From: Kaistia terrae
Lineage (GTDB): Bacteria > Pseudomonadota > Alphaproteobacteria > Rhizobiales > Kaistiaceae
Assembly: GCF_026344005.1 (NCBI RefSeq)
Contig: NZ_JAPKNH010000002.1
Location: 62,001-126,000, forward strand
DNA length: 64,000 bases
Direction: 5' to 3'
Notes under the pieces: generated by a model
Database searches by the model: none
What the model saw: only the letters and a program-made list of their open reading frames with translations
Told to the model about the DNA's origin: nothing
Program-made: the position numbers and the translations under genes
In this document: in pieces, positions 9,724 to 18,626 of the stretch
Numbering within the stretch: the first letter of the stretch is position 1
How the letters are laid out: each line of letters begins with the position of its first letter

Positions 9724-10797
9724 CTATCCGCGCGGCGACCAGGTCCGGTCGAGCACGTCGAGCCAGTTTTCCGACGCGATGCGGCGGATTAGTTCGTCGC
9801 CATAGCCATGCGCCTGCATCGCCTCGATCAGGCGCGGCAGCAGCGACACGTCGGCGATTCCCTCCGGCACCACGGCGCCGTCATAGTCCGAGCCGAGCGC
9901 GACGCCGTTTTCGCCGAGCCGTTCCAGCATGGCGTCGAGATGCCGGATCATCACGTCGAGGCCGGTGGCGGCGTCCATGTGGCCGTCAGGCCGCAGGAAT
10001 GCGGTGGCGTAGTTGAGGCCGACCACGCCGCCGCTGGCGCGGATCGCCTCGAACTGCGCGTCGGTCAGGTTGCGCGAGACGGGGCAGATCGCGTGGACGT
10101 TGGAGTGGGTCGCGACCAGCGGTGCATTGCTGGTCTTGGCGACCTCCCAGAAGCCCTTTTCGTTCAGATGCGAGAGATCGATCAGGATGCCGAGCCGGTT
10201 GCAGGCGCGGACCAGGTCAAAGCCGCGATCCGTCAGGCCGGGGCCGGTATCGGGCGTGCCGGGGAAGCGCATGGGAACGCCGTGGCCGAAGATGTTGGGC
10301 CGGCTCCAGACCGGGCCGATCGAGCGCAGGCCGGCGGCGTGGAGAATGTCGAGCATGACGAGATCGCCGTCGATCGCCTCGGCGCCCTCGATATGCAGCA
10401 CGGTCGCGAGCGCGCCGCGTGCCATAGCGGCGCGGATTTCAGGAACGCTGCGACAGACGGCGACGGCGCCTTCCGAGGCGCGCTCGATGCGGAACAGGAT
10501 CGAGGCCATCGCCAGCGTCGAGGCCTGGCCGTCCGAGAGTTCCAGCGCATCGGGCAACGCCAGGTCGTAGCTTTCACCCTGCATCAGCTCCATGAAATCG
10601 GCCATGGACGGCGAGGGCGGGAAGATAGCGAACAGGCCGCCGGCGAAGCCGCCTTCGCGGGCGCGCGGCAGGTCGAGATGGCCGCCGGCGCCGCCGGTCA
10701 GGAAGGACTGGATCGCGGCAGCATCGCCGCCATCGTTGAACAGGCGCAGCAGGACGTCATTGTGCCCGTCGAAGACGGGGATCGGGGCAGTCGTCAT
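9724..10797 (-). CDS. Membrane dipeptidase, peptidase family M19
   Basis: The 357-residue protein belongs to the renal dipeptidase family of zinc enzymes that cleave dipeptides, including some with D-residues. The N-terminal DGHNDVLLR supplies the first metal-binding His and Asp. VLHIEGAEA carries the bridging Glu, IDLSHLNEKGFW and ATHSNVHA carry the next His residues, and GSDYDGA is near the C-terminus. There is no signal peptide, so it is probably cytoplasmic. The nitroreductase gene lies 42 bases upstream on the same strand, suggesting co-transcription. The physiological substrate is unknown. Confidence 0.9.
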   Translation of the reverse strand: MTTAPIPVFDGHNDVLLRLFNDGGDAAAIQSFLTGGAGGHLDLPRAREGGFAGGLFAIFPPSPSMADFMELMQGESYDLALPDALELSDGQASTLAMASILFRIERASEGAVAVCRSVPEIRAAMARGALATVLHIEGAEAIDGDLVMLDILHAAGLRSIGPVWSRPNIFGHGVPMRFPGTPDTGPGLTDRGFDLVRACNRLGILIDLSHLNEKGFWEVAKTSNAPLVATHSNVHAICPVSRNLTDAQFEAIRASGGVVGLNYATAFLRPDGHMDAATGLDVMIRHLDAMLERLGENGVALGSDYDGAVVPEGIADVSLLPRLIEAMQAHGYGDELIRRIASENWLDVLDRTWSPRG

Positions 10798-10839
10798 GAA
10801 AGGGCTTTCCGGTGGGCGGGCGGCGGGGAGGGCGATATT

Positions 10840-11850
10840 TCAGGCGCGCAGGGCGGGATCGAGGCGCAGGATCTCGTCCAGCGGCTTCCTCTGCGAGCGG
10901 GGAACCTTGAAGTTTTCGGGCATGTGGCCGAAGCCGATCATGGTGATGACCAGCTCGTTGTCGGGAATGCCGACATGGGCGCGCATGGCGGCGTCGACAT
11001 CCTTGGTCTCGCTCCAGTTCAGCATGCAGGCGCCGAGCCCTTCGGCATGCAGCCCGAGCGCCAGCGTCATGGCGAACATGCCGCCATCGATCCAACCCTG
11101 GTAGCGTTCGCCGACAGAGCCCCAGTGGCGGATGTCGGTGGTGACGATCAGGATGCCGCCCAGTTGCTCGCCAAAACCGCGATTGCCGGACTGGAAGCCG
11201 AGCACGCTGGTGATCGCCTTGCGGTCGGTGAAGGCATAGACGCGGCAGGTCTGGCGGTTGCAGCTCGACGGCGATTGTTGCGCGGCGCGCACCGCCTGCT
11301 CGATCCGCTGGGGATCGACCGGTCGGTCGGCATATTGGCGGACGCTGTGGCGCGCTTCCATGAAGCCCAAAAAGTCCATCGAGGCGCGTTGGCGGATGCC
11401 TTCGGCGGTGACGTCCTCCGTGCCGCCGAGCAGTTCCACCCGCGCCGAGACGAGCGCCTGCGTCAGCGTCTCGACGGCGGCGGGCACCTCGCCGATATCG
11501 GCGGAGGCCGCGCGGTTGAACTCGACATAGGCGCCGAGCGCCTTGATCGCGATCTCGGTGCTGGCGTCGATGCCGTAGTCGGCGACGTAGGTTTGGGTTT
11601 CGCTCACCAGCTTGCGGATCTTCTCCAGCCCGAAGGCGGGGCGCGGATTGGCCAGTGACAGGCCGTGCTCCACCGTGTGGGCGAGCAGGTGGATATGCGC
11701 CTTGCGGCTTTCGCGGCTCTTGGGTCCGTGCAGGAAGGACTCTCGCGAATAGCGGCGATAGTCATAGAGGAAGTTGCGGACCAGCCAGAGGGTCTGTCTT
11801 GCACGCTCGACACGCATGACAAGCGGGTTGGTCACCGATAGCCAACTCAT
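10840..11850 (-). CDS. Nitroreductase family protein with N-terminal extension
   Basis: This 336-residue protein has an FMN-dependent nitroreductase fold in its C-terminal part (from about residue 150). It starts with MEARHSVRQYADRPV, the FMN-phosphate-binding motif, then SPSSCNRQTCRVY and GLGACMLNW. The first 140 residues (YDYRRYSRESF, helical and basic) are extra relative to the minimal family of about 200 residues. Such extended forms occur next to polysaccharide or cell-surface genes in some bacteria, but no such genes are present here. The substrate is unknown. It is divergent from the racemase-led operon across a 345-base gap. Confidence 0.8.
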   Translation of the reverse strand: MSWLSVTNPLVMRVERARQTLWLVRNFLYDYRRYSRESFLHGPKSRESRKAHIHLLAHTVEHGLSLANPRPAFGLEKIRKLVSETQTYVADYGIDASTEIAIKALGAYVEFNRAASADIGEVPAAVETLTQALVSARVELLGGTEDVTAEGIRQRASMDFLGFMEARHSVRQYADRPVDPQRIEQAVRAAQQSPSSCNRQTCRVYAFTDRKAITSVLGFQSGNRGFGEQLGGILIVTTDIRHWGSVGERYQGWIDGGMFAMTLALGLHAEGLGACMLNWSETKDVDAAMRAHVGIPDNELVITMIGFGHMPENFKVPRSQRKPLDEILRLDPALRA

Positions 11851-12195
11851 TCACGGCCTCGTCTTGAAACGGGAATAGGATAGGTGCAACCACCGGGGAT
11901 TGCCGCATTGCGGTGAGGTTCGGTCGTGAGGCCGCCCCTGTCAAACCAGACGGCGCCTGCGAAAACGGCGGTCGGGACCCCACTGGGTCGGGCGAAAAGC
12001 CCGTCGAACCGATCAAAAACGCAGCAAAATCAGCAAATCCGATGATCTGAAACTATCCCTATGGGTAGGTCTCCGGAGTAAAGTTGCGTAAACCTACCCT
12101 CCTAATCACTTGTCGGCCTATCTCTCTTCAGCCTTGGACCTTGGCCCTGTTCGATGCGAGCCTTTCGGCAACGCAGCAGGAACAGTGAGACCGTC
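11851..12195. other. Divergent intergenic region upstream of the hydantoin-type operon
   Basis: These 345 bases separate the nitroreductase and racemase start codons and hold no gene that I can support. Towards the racemase side there is a set of repeated half-sites (listed separately) and a less GC-rich stretch around 12000-12115, suitable for a promoter. Confidence 0.5.
12053..12099. promoter_or_regulatory. Inverted repeat, candidate operator of the hydantoin-type operon
   Basis: GGGTAGGT (12063-12070) is repeated in inverted orientation as ACCTACCC (12092-12099), an exact 8-bp match with centres 29 bases apart. A third, degenerate copy (CTATCCCT, 12053-12060) abuts the first. The repeats lie about 100 bases upstream of the first gene of the operon. 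Confidence 0.45.
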
Positions 12196-12960
12196 ATGAG
12201 CGATCTGATCGACGTCCGGGTGTTGTCCCCCATCACGACCAAGGGCTTTCGCAAGCCTTCCGACCTGTCCGCCCTGGGTTATGCAGGCCTGACCGTCAGC
12301 CATAGCCAGATCGATATCGGACCCGGCTCAATCGAGAGCGAGTTCGAGATCGCCATGTCGGTTCCCGGCACCATCGAGAAGGCGATCGAGGCCGAACGGG
12401 AAGGCGCGAATGCGATCATCATCGATTGCATGGGCGATCCCGGTCTGCGGGCGGTGCGCGAGGTCGTCTCAATCCCGGTCCTGGGTCCGGCCGAGACGGC
12501 GATGCATGTTGCCGCCATGCTCGGACATCGCTTTAGCGTGGTGACCGTGCTGCGCCGCCTGCGCGCGCAGTTCGAGAACGAGGCCGCCGTCTATGGCCTC
12601 TCCACAAAGATGGCATCCGTGCGCCATGTCGACATTCCGGTGCTGGAGCTGGAGGACGATCTCGTCAACACCCGCGCCCGCCTTGTCGAGCAGGCCGTCA
12701 TCGCCGTCGAGCAGGACGGCGCCGACGCGATCATCTTCGGCTGCACCGGCCTGATGGGCTGTGCCGCCGCTGTCCGCGAAGGCCTGCTGGCCAAGGGCAT
12801 CGACATTCCCGTCGTCGATCCGATCCCGACGGCGGTGTCGGTGGCCGCGGCGCTCGCCCGCGTCGGCCTCAGCCAGAGCAAGCTCACCTATCCGATGCCG
12901 CCGAAGAAGGAACTCATCGGCTACGGCTTCACGCTCCCGACCGCGATCGCGGCCGAGTGA
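12196..12960 (+). CDS. Aspartate/glutamate racemase superfamily, hydantoin racemase-like
   Basis: The 254-residue protein belongs to the two-cysteine racemase superfamily. The catalytic cysteines are visible as IIDCMGDPG (Cys78) and IFGCTGLMG (Cys183), nearly the same positions as in characterised hydantoin racemases. ATG at 12196 (MSDLIDVRV) is preferred to an upstream in-frame ATG at 12154 because homology begins there. It probably interconverts the enantiomers of a 5-substituted hydantoin or a related ring, or a free amino acid derivative. It is the first gene of an operon with an ABC importer, a HyuA-type protein and two DUF917 proteins, which favours a hydantoin-like substrate. Confidence 0.85.
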   Translation: MSDLIDVRVLSPITTKGFRKPSDLSALGYAGLTVSHSQIDIGPGSIESEFEIAMSVPGTIEKAIEAEREGANAIIIDCMGDPGLRAVREVVSIPVLGPAETAMHVAAMLGHRFSVVTVLRRLRAQFENEAAVYGLSTKMASVRHVDIPVLELEDDLVNTRARLVEQAVIAVEQDGADAIIFGCTGLMGCAAAVREGLLAKGIDIPVVDPIPTAVSVAAALARVGLSQSKLTYPMPPKKELIGYGFTLPTAIAAE

Positions 12961-12992
12961 ACCCCAAGGGCGAGGCGAAGGAGACAGCATCG

Positions 12993-13910
12993 ATGGCATT
13001 GGCCGAAGGGCGAACAACGACACGGATCCGCAAGCACGGATCGATTGCCGAGGCGCTCGGTGGCTTCCGGCTCTGGTGGCTCGTCCTCCCGGCCTTCCTG
13101 TTCTTCCTGGTCTTCTTCATCGCGCCGGTGATGTCACTGTTCGCGCTCGCCTTCGACAAGCCCGTTGCCGGCGTCGTCTCCTTTGCCGGCAACCTGACGC
13201 TCGACAATTTCGCCCGCATCTTCACGCGGCCGCTCTATTACCTGGCGATCGTGCGCTCTGTCGGCATCGCCGCGGTCGTCGCGGTGATCGCCCTGGCGAT
13301 CGGCTATCCGCTCGCCTACGTCATCGCCAAGACCGAGCATCCCGGCCGCAATACGCTGCTGATGATCCTCGTGCTCTCGTCGATGCAGCTCGACACCGTC
13401 ATCCGCATGTATGGCCTGATGGTGCTGATGGGCGACCAGGGCCTGATCAACGGCGCGCTGATGTCGATCGGCCTGATCGAGAAGCCGCTGCCGCTGATGT
13501 ACAACACCTTCGGCGTCGTCGTCGGCCTCGTGCAGATCGCCTTGCCCTTCATGATCCTGTCGCTGATCGGCATCATCAAGGCGATCCATCCCTCGCTGGA
13601 GGAGGCGGCCCGCAGCCTTGGCGCTACCCGCGCCGAAGCCTTCTGGCGGGTCACGCTGCCGCTCTCCATGCCGGGCATCCTGGCCGGTTCGCTGCTCGTC
13701 TTCGCGCTGTCAGTCTCGTCCTATGTCGTCCCGGCGCTGATGGGCGGCTGGAAGGTCATGGTCCTGCCGATCCACATCTACCAGCAGATCGCCGAGACCG
13801 GCCGCTGGCAGTTCGGCTCCGCCGTCGCCGTGGTGCTGTTCGCCACCAGCCTGATGGCGGTCTTCATCTATCACAAGGCCGCGGTGCGCTCGGCCGGAGG
13901 ACGGACATGA
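12993..13910 (+). CDS. ABC transporter permease, PotB-like (polyamine/2-aminoethylphosphonate class)
   Basis: The 305-residue inner-membrane permease has about six hydrophobic segments. The ATP-binding-subunit contact motif (EAA loop) reads EEAARSLGATRAEAFWRV. ATG at 12993 is chosen because GGAGA lies eight bases upstream; an in-frame GTG at 12957 overlaps the previous stop but lacks such a site. It pairs with the next gene to form the membrane channel of an importer whose binding protein and ATPase follow. The class transports polyamines, but in this operon the substrate is more likely a hydantoin or an amidated compound. Confidence 0.88.
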   Translation: MALAEGRTTTRIRKHGSIAEALGGFRLWWLVLPAFLFFLVFFIAPVMSLFALAFDKPVAGVVSFAGNLTLDNFARIFTRPLYYLAIVRSVGIAAVVAVIALAIGYPLAYVIAKTEHPGRNTLLMILVLSSMQLDTVIRMYGLMVLMGDQGLINGALMSIGLIEKPLPLMYNTFGVVVGLVQIALPFMILSLIGIIKAIHPSLEEAARSLGATRAEAFWRVTLPLSMPGILAGSLLVFALSVSSYVVPALMGGWKVMVLPIHIYQQIAETGRWQFGSAVAVVLFATSLMAVFIYHKAAVRSAGGRT

Positions 13911-14713
13911 TGCGCGAAGAATCCGCAATCCCGCTCGTCTTCAAGGTGATCGCAGGCTTCGCGCTGGTCGTCCTGCTGTTGCCGCTGGTAATCGTCGTGC
14001 TGGCCGGGCTGAACGCCGGCGACTACCTCACCTTCCCGCCGCAGGGCCTGTCGCTGCGCTGGGTGAAGTCGTTCCTGTCGTCGCCGGTCTTCCTGTCGGC
14101 CTATTTCTACAGCTTCCTGCTGGCGCTCTGTGCGACGCTGATCTCGACGGTCGTCGGCACGCTGGCGGCGCTCTACCTGGCCCGCTCGTCGAGCAAGACA
14201 TCCGGCGCCATGCGCGGCTTCTTCATGCTGCCGATCGTGCTGCCCGGCGTCGTCCTCGGCCTGGCGCTCTACGTGTTCTTCACCACCACCGATATCGGAC
14301 TTGCCCGCACCTTCCCGGGCCTGCTGATCTGCCATGTGCTGGTGACGTGCCCGTTCGTGATCGCCACGGTCACCGCTTCGCTGGTCGGCTTCGACATCTC
14401 GCTGGAAGAAGCAGCGCGCAGCCTCGGCGCATCGCCCTGGACCGCTTTCCGCAAGATCACGCTGCGGATCATCGCGCCGGGCATCTCGGCCGGTTGCATC
14501 TTCGCCTTCATCGTCTCCTTCGGCCAGTTCGAGACGACCCTGTTCCTGGCGGTTCCCAACCACGAGCCGCTGCCGATGGCGATGTACATTTCGCTTCGCT
14601 ACAAGTTCGAGCCCACGGCGGCTGCGGCCGGCATCTTCGCCATAGCCCTTGTCGTGATCTCCACCATCGTCACATCCCGCCTTGTCAGTCTGCGGAGGGT
14701 CTTCAAGGCCTGA
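13907..14713 (+). CDS. ABC transporter permease, PotC-like
   Basis: This 268-residue permease is translationally coupled to the previous gene: its ATG overlaps the previous stop as ATGA, and GGAGG sits just upstream. It has six predicted membrane segments and the EAA loop EEAARSLGASPWTAFRKI. It is the second transmembrane half of the importer encoded by 12993-17035. Confidence 0.9.
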   Translation: MMREESAIPLVFKVIAGFALVVLLLPLVIVVLAGLNAGDYLTFPPQGLSLRWVKSFLSSPVFLSAYFYSFLLALCATLISTVVGTLAALYLARSSSKTSGAMRGFFMLPIVLPGVVLGLALYVFFTTTDIGLARTFPGLLICHVLVTCPFVIATVTASLVGFDISLEEAARSLGASPWTAFRKITLRIIAPGISAGCIFAFIVSFGQFETTLFLAVPNHEPLPMAMYISLRYKFEPTAAAAGIFAIALVVISTIVTSRLVSLRRVFKA

Positions 14714-14792
14714 CGCACGGCCGCGCTTCCACGCAGGTGTCTACGTCCCGCCCAAAGAGGTTGGGGCCAGTAAAACAACAAAGGGGAATGCA

Positions 14793-15917
14793 ATGAAGTC
14801 TACTTCCAAGGGAATTCTATCGACCCGACGCGGCTTCCTGAAGGGTTCGGCCGCCGGCGCGCTCGCGCTCGGTACGGGCGTCAACCTGTTCAACATCAAC
14901 CATGCCTGGTCGCAGGACGTCACCTATGACGGCGCCGTCTTCGACGGCGGCGGTGCGACGCTGCGCATCGCCGAATGGGGCGGCTTCTGGCAGGAGATCA
15001 TGCGCAAGGAACTGCTCGACCAGTTCGAGAAGGACTTCAACTGCAAGATCGCCTACGAAAGCTCATTCCCCTGGTTCCCGAAATTCGTCGCCGGTGGCCC
15101 GCAGAAGCCGCCCTTCGCGCTGGTGAACTGGAACTATGGCGAGATGTTCAAGACGGCGTCTGCCGGCGACTTCTTCACGCCGCTTGACGAAGTCGTCGCC
15201 AACCTGCCGAACGCGAAGCTGATCTGGCCGTTCGCGACCGAGAACGGCGTCGGCGTGACGTGGAGCTACTCGCGTTACTGCTACGCCTACCGCACCGACC
15301 TGGTCGATCCGAAGCCGGCCAATTTCAAGTCGTTCTGGGAAGAGAAGTTCGCCGGCAAGCGCGGCGCCTACATCACCTCGAACGGCTTGCAGATGGACTT
15401 CTTCATCGCGGCCTGCAAGCTGTTCGGCAAGGATCAGTATGACCTCGAGGCTGGCTACGAGGCCATGCGCAAGGCCATGCCGATGAAGATCTCGGACTTT
15501 ACCGGCAACATGCAGACCCTGCTGGAGCGCGGCGAAGTCGAACTGGCCGTGCAGCACGACGCCGAGGTCTATCAGCAGATGGACAAGGGCATCAAAGTCG
15601 CGCCGATGCTCTGGGAAGAGGTCAAGCCGATCCTTACCCAGACCAAGACCGTCAGCCGTTACATCGAGCCGATGGAGAAGAAGCTCGCTTACGCGCTTCT
15701 CAACCGCACGCTCGAGACCAAGCTTCAGTCGGTCATGGGCTCGACCTTCTACCAGCGCCCGGTCAACAAGGACGTGGTCATCACCGAGAACCTTGCTTCG
15801 AAGGGCGTGACCAATACGGCCGATTCCGTCGCCGGTTACTGGACGCCGGACTGGAAGAGCTACAACGAGAACGAAGAGGACATCGTCGAGACGGTCAACG
15901 GCATCTTCGCCGGCTGA
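14793..15917 (+). CDS. ABC transporter substrate-binding protein (PotD-like), Tat-exported
   Basis: The 374-residue periplasmic binding protein delivers the substrate to the PotB/PotC-like permeases. A twin-arginine signal is visible (STRRGFLKGSAAGALALG) with a likely cleavage site after Ala-Trp-Ser-Gln near residue 41. ATG at 14793 has AAGGGGAA upstream; an earlier in-frame start would place the signal 37 residues inside the protein. The mature part matches the extracellular solute-binding class 1/PotD fold (LRIAEWGGFW, FEKDFNCKIAYESS). Export by Tat suggests folding or ligand acquisition in the cytoplasm. The ligand is unproven. Confidence 0.88.
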   Translation: MKSTSKGILSTRRGFLKGSAAGALALGTGVNLFNINHAWSQDVTYDGAVFDGGGATLRIAEWGGFWQEIMRKELLDQFEKDFNCKIAYESSFPWFPKFVAGGPQKPPFALVNWNYGEMFKTASAGDFFTPLDEVVANLPNAKLIWPFATENGVGVTWSYSRYCYAYRTDLVDPKPANFKSFWEEKFAGKRGAYITSNGLQMDFFIAACKLFGKDQYDLEAGYEAMRKAMPMKISDFTGNMQTLLERGEVELAVQHDAEVYQQMDKGIKVAPMLWEEVKPILTQTKTVSRYIEPMEKKLAYALLNRTLETKLQSVMGSTFYQRPVNKDVVITENLASKGVTNTADSVAGYWTPDWKSYNENEEDIVETVNGIFAG

Positions 15918-15967
15918 CCCCTCAGCATCCGCCACGAACGATCCCGGGAACGGAAGCCTCGATACCC

Positions 15968-17035
15968 ATGTCCGATATCCGCCTTGTGAACTTGTCCAAG
16001 ACCTATGGCGAAGGCAACGCCGTCTCCGAGATCAATCTCAAGATCGGGGAGGGGGAGTTCTTCTCCCTCCTCGGCCCCTCCGGTTGCGGCAAGTCGACGA
16101 CGCTCCGCATGATCGCGGGTTTCATCAAGCCGTCCGCCGGCCAGATCCTGATCGGCTCCGACGACGTGACCGCGCTGCCGCCGGAAAAACGCGACATCGG
16201 CATCGTGTTCCAGAACTACGCGATCTTCCCGCACATGAATGTCGCGGAGAACATCGCCTTCGGCCTGAAGCTCAGGAAGCGCAACAAGAACGAGATCACC
16301 TGGCGCGTCACCGAGGCGCTGAAGCAGGTCGGCCTCGCCGGCTATGGCGAACGCTACCAGCGCCAGCTTTCCGGCGGTGAACAGCAGCGCGTGGCGCTGG
16401 CCCGCGTGCTGGTGACCGAGCCGCGCATCCTGCTGCTCGACGAGCCGCTCTCGGCCCTCGACAAGGGGCTGCGCGAGGAAATGAAGTTCTGGATCAAGGA
16501 TCTGCAGAAGAACCTCGGCATCACCACTGTCTACGTCACCCACGACCAGGACGAGGCGCTGACCATGTCCGACCGGATCGGCGTGATGTCGAAGTCGAAG
16601 ATCGTGCAGATCGGGACGCCGCAGGAAATCTATGAAAGGCCGAAAACGCTGTTCGTGACCAGCTTCATCGGTCATTCGAACATGCTCGACGTCACCATCC
16701 TCGGCCAGGATGCTAACGGCGTCACCGTCGATCTCAACGGCCAGGAACTGAAGACCCGCGCCTCGTCCTCCGTCACTCCCGGTGGCGCCGCCAAGCTGGT
16801 GTTGCGTCCGGAAAATGTCCTCATCGGCGCCGCGCTCGGCGACGGCGATTCCCGGCTCAGCGCCACGGTGCTGAGTGAAACCTACCAGGGCCCGATCGTC
16901 CGCTACCGGCTCAAGGTCGGCGAGCAGGAGATCGTGGCCGAACGCCAGAACCAGGCGCATGTCGAGCGCTTCTCCCCCGGCACGGTCGTGACGATCGGCT
17001 GGGATCCCGAATGGTCAGAGGCGCTCGTCGCCTAA
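15968..17035 (+). CDS. ABC transporter ATP-binding protein (PotA-like)
   Basis: The 355-residue ATPase energises the importer encoded immediately upstream. All nucleotide-binding motifs are present: Walker A GPSGCGKST, Q-loop FQNYAIFPHM, signature LSGGEQQRVAL, Walker B ILLLDEPLSALD and the switch His in VTHDQDEAL. A C-terminal TOBE domain (about residues 270-355) is typical of PotA/UgpC-class ATPases. It completes the operon's two-permease, binding-protein and ATPase set. Confidence 0.92.
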   Translation: MSDIRLVNLSKTYGEGNAVSEINLKIGEGEFFSLLGPSGCGKSTTLRMIAGFIKPSAGQILIGSDDVTALPPEKRDIGIVFQNYAIFPHMNVAENIAFGLKLRKRNKNEITWRVTEALKQVGLAGYGERYQRQLSGGEQQRVALARVLVTEPRILLLDEPLSALDKGLREEMKFWIKDLQKNLGITTVYVTHDQDEALTMSDRIGVMSKSKIVQIGTPQEIYERPKTLFVTSFIGHSNMLDVTILGQDANGVTVDLNGQELKTRASSSVTPGGAAKLVLRPENVLIGAALGDGDSRLSATVLSETYQGPIVRYRLKVGEQEIVAERQNQAHVERFSPGTVVTIGWDPEWSEALVA

Positions 17036-17077
17036 TTCCACTCCGCACATAAAAACCATCCAATCGAGGTTCGATTC

Positions 17078-18619
17078 ATGCGTATCGGCATTGACGTCGG
17101 CGGCACCAACACGGATGCCGCCCTGATGGACGGCATGACCGTCCTGGGCGCCTGCAAGACTCCGACGACGTCGGACGTGAGCTCGGGCATCTCCAAGGTG
17201 CTGCGCGACGTGCTCAGCCTGACGGGCGTCGCCGTTTCCGAGATCAAGGCGGTGATGATCGGCACCACGCATTTCACCAATGCCGTGGTCGAGCGCAAGC
17301 GCCTGCTCGAAGTCGCCGCCATCCGCCTCGGATTGCCGGCGACTAAGGGCCTGCCGCCGATGACGGACTGGCCGAACGACCTCGCCACCACGCTCGGCCG
17401 CCACACCTTCATGGTGCGCGGCGGGCACGAATTCGACGGCCGCGAGATCTCGCCGCTCGACGAAAAGGAAATCCTGCGCATTGCCGGTGAGATCAAGGCG
17501 CGCGGCCTGAAGACGGCGTCGATCACCTCCGTCTTCTCGCCCGTCACCCCGATCATGGAGCAGCGCGCGGCCGAAATCCTGCACAACGAAGTGCCGGACC
17601 TGTCGATCTCGCTGTCGCATGAAGTCGGCCGCGTCGGCTTCCTGGAGCGCGAAAACGCCACGATCATGAACGCCTGCCTGGCCGATCTCTCGACCAAGGT
17701 GGTGAGTTCGTTCCGCCAGGCGCTGAAGGATCTCTCGATCGAGGCGCCCTTCTTCATCAGCCAGAACGACGGCACGCTGATGACGCCCGACTATGTCGCG
17801 CGCTATCCCGTTCTCACCTTCGCCTCCGGCCCGACCAATTCGATGCGCGGCGCGGCGCTGCTCGCCGGCGAGAAGGAAGCCATGGTCGTCGATATCGGCG
17901 GCACGACATCGGATGTCGGCATGCTGATGCAGGGCTTTCCGCGCGAATCCGCGGTTGCGGTCGACATTGGCGGCGTGCGCACCAATTTCCGCATGCCGGA
18001 CGTGCTGGCGATCGGCCTTGGCGGCGGCTCGATCATCCGCGACGACGGCCTGCGCATCGGCCCGGACTCGGTCGGCTACGAGATCACCTCGAAGGCGCTC
18101 GTCTTCGGCGGCGACACGCTGACAACCACCGATATCGTCGTGGCAGCCGGCCTTGAGGATATCGGCGATCGCTCCCGCGTCGCCCATATCCCGGCCTCGA
18201 CCATTAACAACGCTCTCGACACCATGCACCGCATGGTCGATGAGGCCGTCGATCGCATGAAGACCAGCGCCGATCCGCTGCCCGTCATCCTCGTCGGCGG
18301 TGGCTCGATCCTCGTCTCGCGCGACCTGCCCTCGGCCTCGCGCGTCATCCGCCCGGAAAACGCCTCGGTCGCCAATGCCATCGGCGCGGCGATCGCCCAG
18401 GTCGGCGGCGAGATCGACCGCATCTTCTCGCTCGAAGGCACCTCCCGTGACGTCGTGCTGGCCGGCGCCAAGGCCGAGGCCACGGAACGCGCGACCAAGG
18501 CCGGCGCCGATCCGGCCAGCGTCAAGATCGTCGACATCGAAGAAGTCCCGCTCGCCTACCTGCCCGGAAGCGCTACGCGCATCCGCGTCAAGGCGGTCGG
18601 CGACCTCGTGATGGATTGA
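17078..18619 (+). CDS. Hydantoinase/oxoprolinase family protein (HyuA type)
   Basis: The 513-residue protein has the actin-like ATPase fold of the HyuA/5-oxoprolinase alpha family. The N-terminal phosphate motif is GIDVGGTNTDAALMDG, and a second motif, MVVDIGGTTSDVGML, lies near residue 270. These enzymes use ATP to open a lactam or hydantoin ring. No HyuB-type partner is encoded nearby; the next two genes are DUF917 proteins, a recurrent partner of this shorter form of about 515 residues. It sits between the importer and the DUF917 pair, so it probably acts on the imported ring compound. GAGG precedes the ATG. Confidence 0.88.
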   Translation: MRIGIDVGGTNTDAALMDGMTVLGACKTPTTSDVSSGISKVLRDVLSLTGVAVSEIKAVMIGTTHFTNAVVERKRLLEVAAIRLGLPATKGLPPMTDWPNDLATTLGRHTFMVRGGHEFDGREISPLDEKEILRIAGEIKARGLKTASITSVFSPVTPIMEQRAAEILHNEVPDLSISLSHEVGRVGFLERENATIMNACLADLSTKVVSSFRQALKDLSIEAPFFISQNDGTLMTPDYVARYPVLTFASGPTNSMRGAALLAGEKEAMVVDIGGTTSDVGMLMQGFPRESAVAVDIGGVRTNFRMPDVLAIGLGGGSIIRDDGLRIGPDSVGYEITSKALVFGGDTLTTTDIVVAAGLEDIGDRSRVAHIPASTINNALDTMHRMVDEAVDRMKTSADPLPVILVGGGSILVSRDLPSASRVIRPENASVANAIGAAIAQVGGEIDRIFSLEGTSRDVVLAGAKAEATERATKAGADPASVKIVDIEEVPLAYLPGSATRIRVKAVGDLVMD

Positions 18620-18626
18620 TCCAGCC

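Noticed and set aside
9808-11658. 616-codon plus-strand frame opposite the dipeptidase and nitroreductase genes
   Set aside because: Both minus-strand genes have clear motifs; this frame is their GC-driven antisense shadow.
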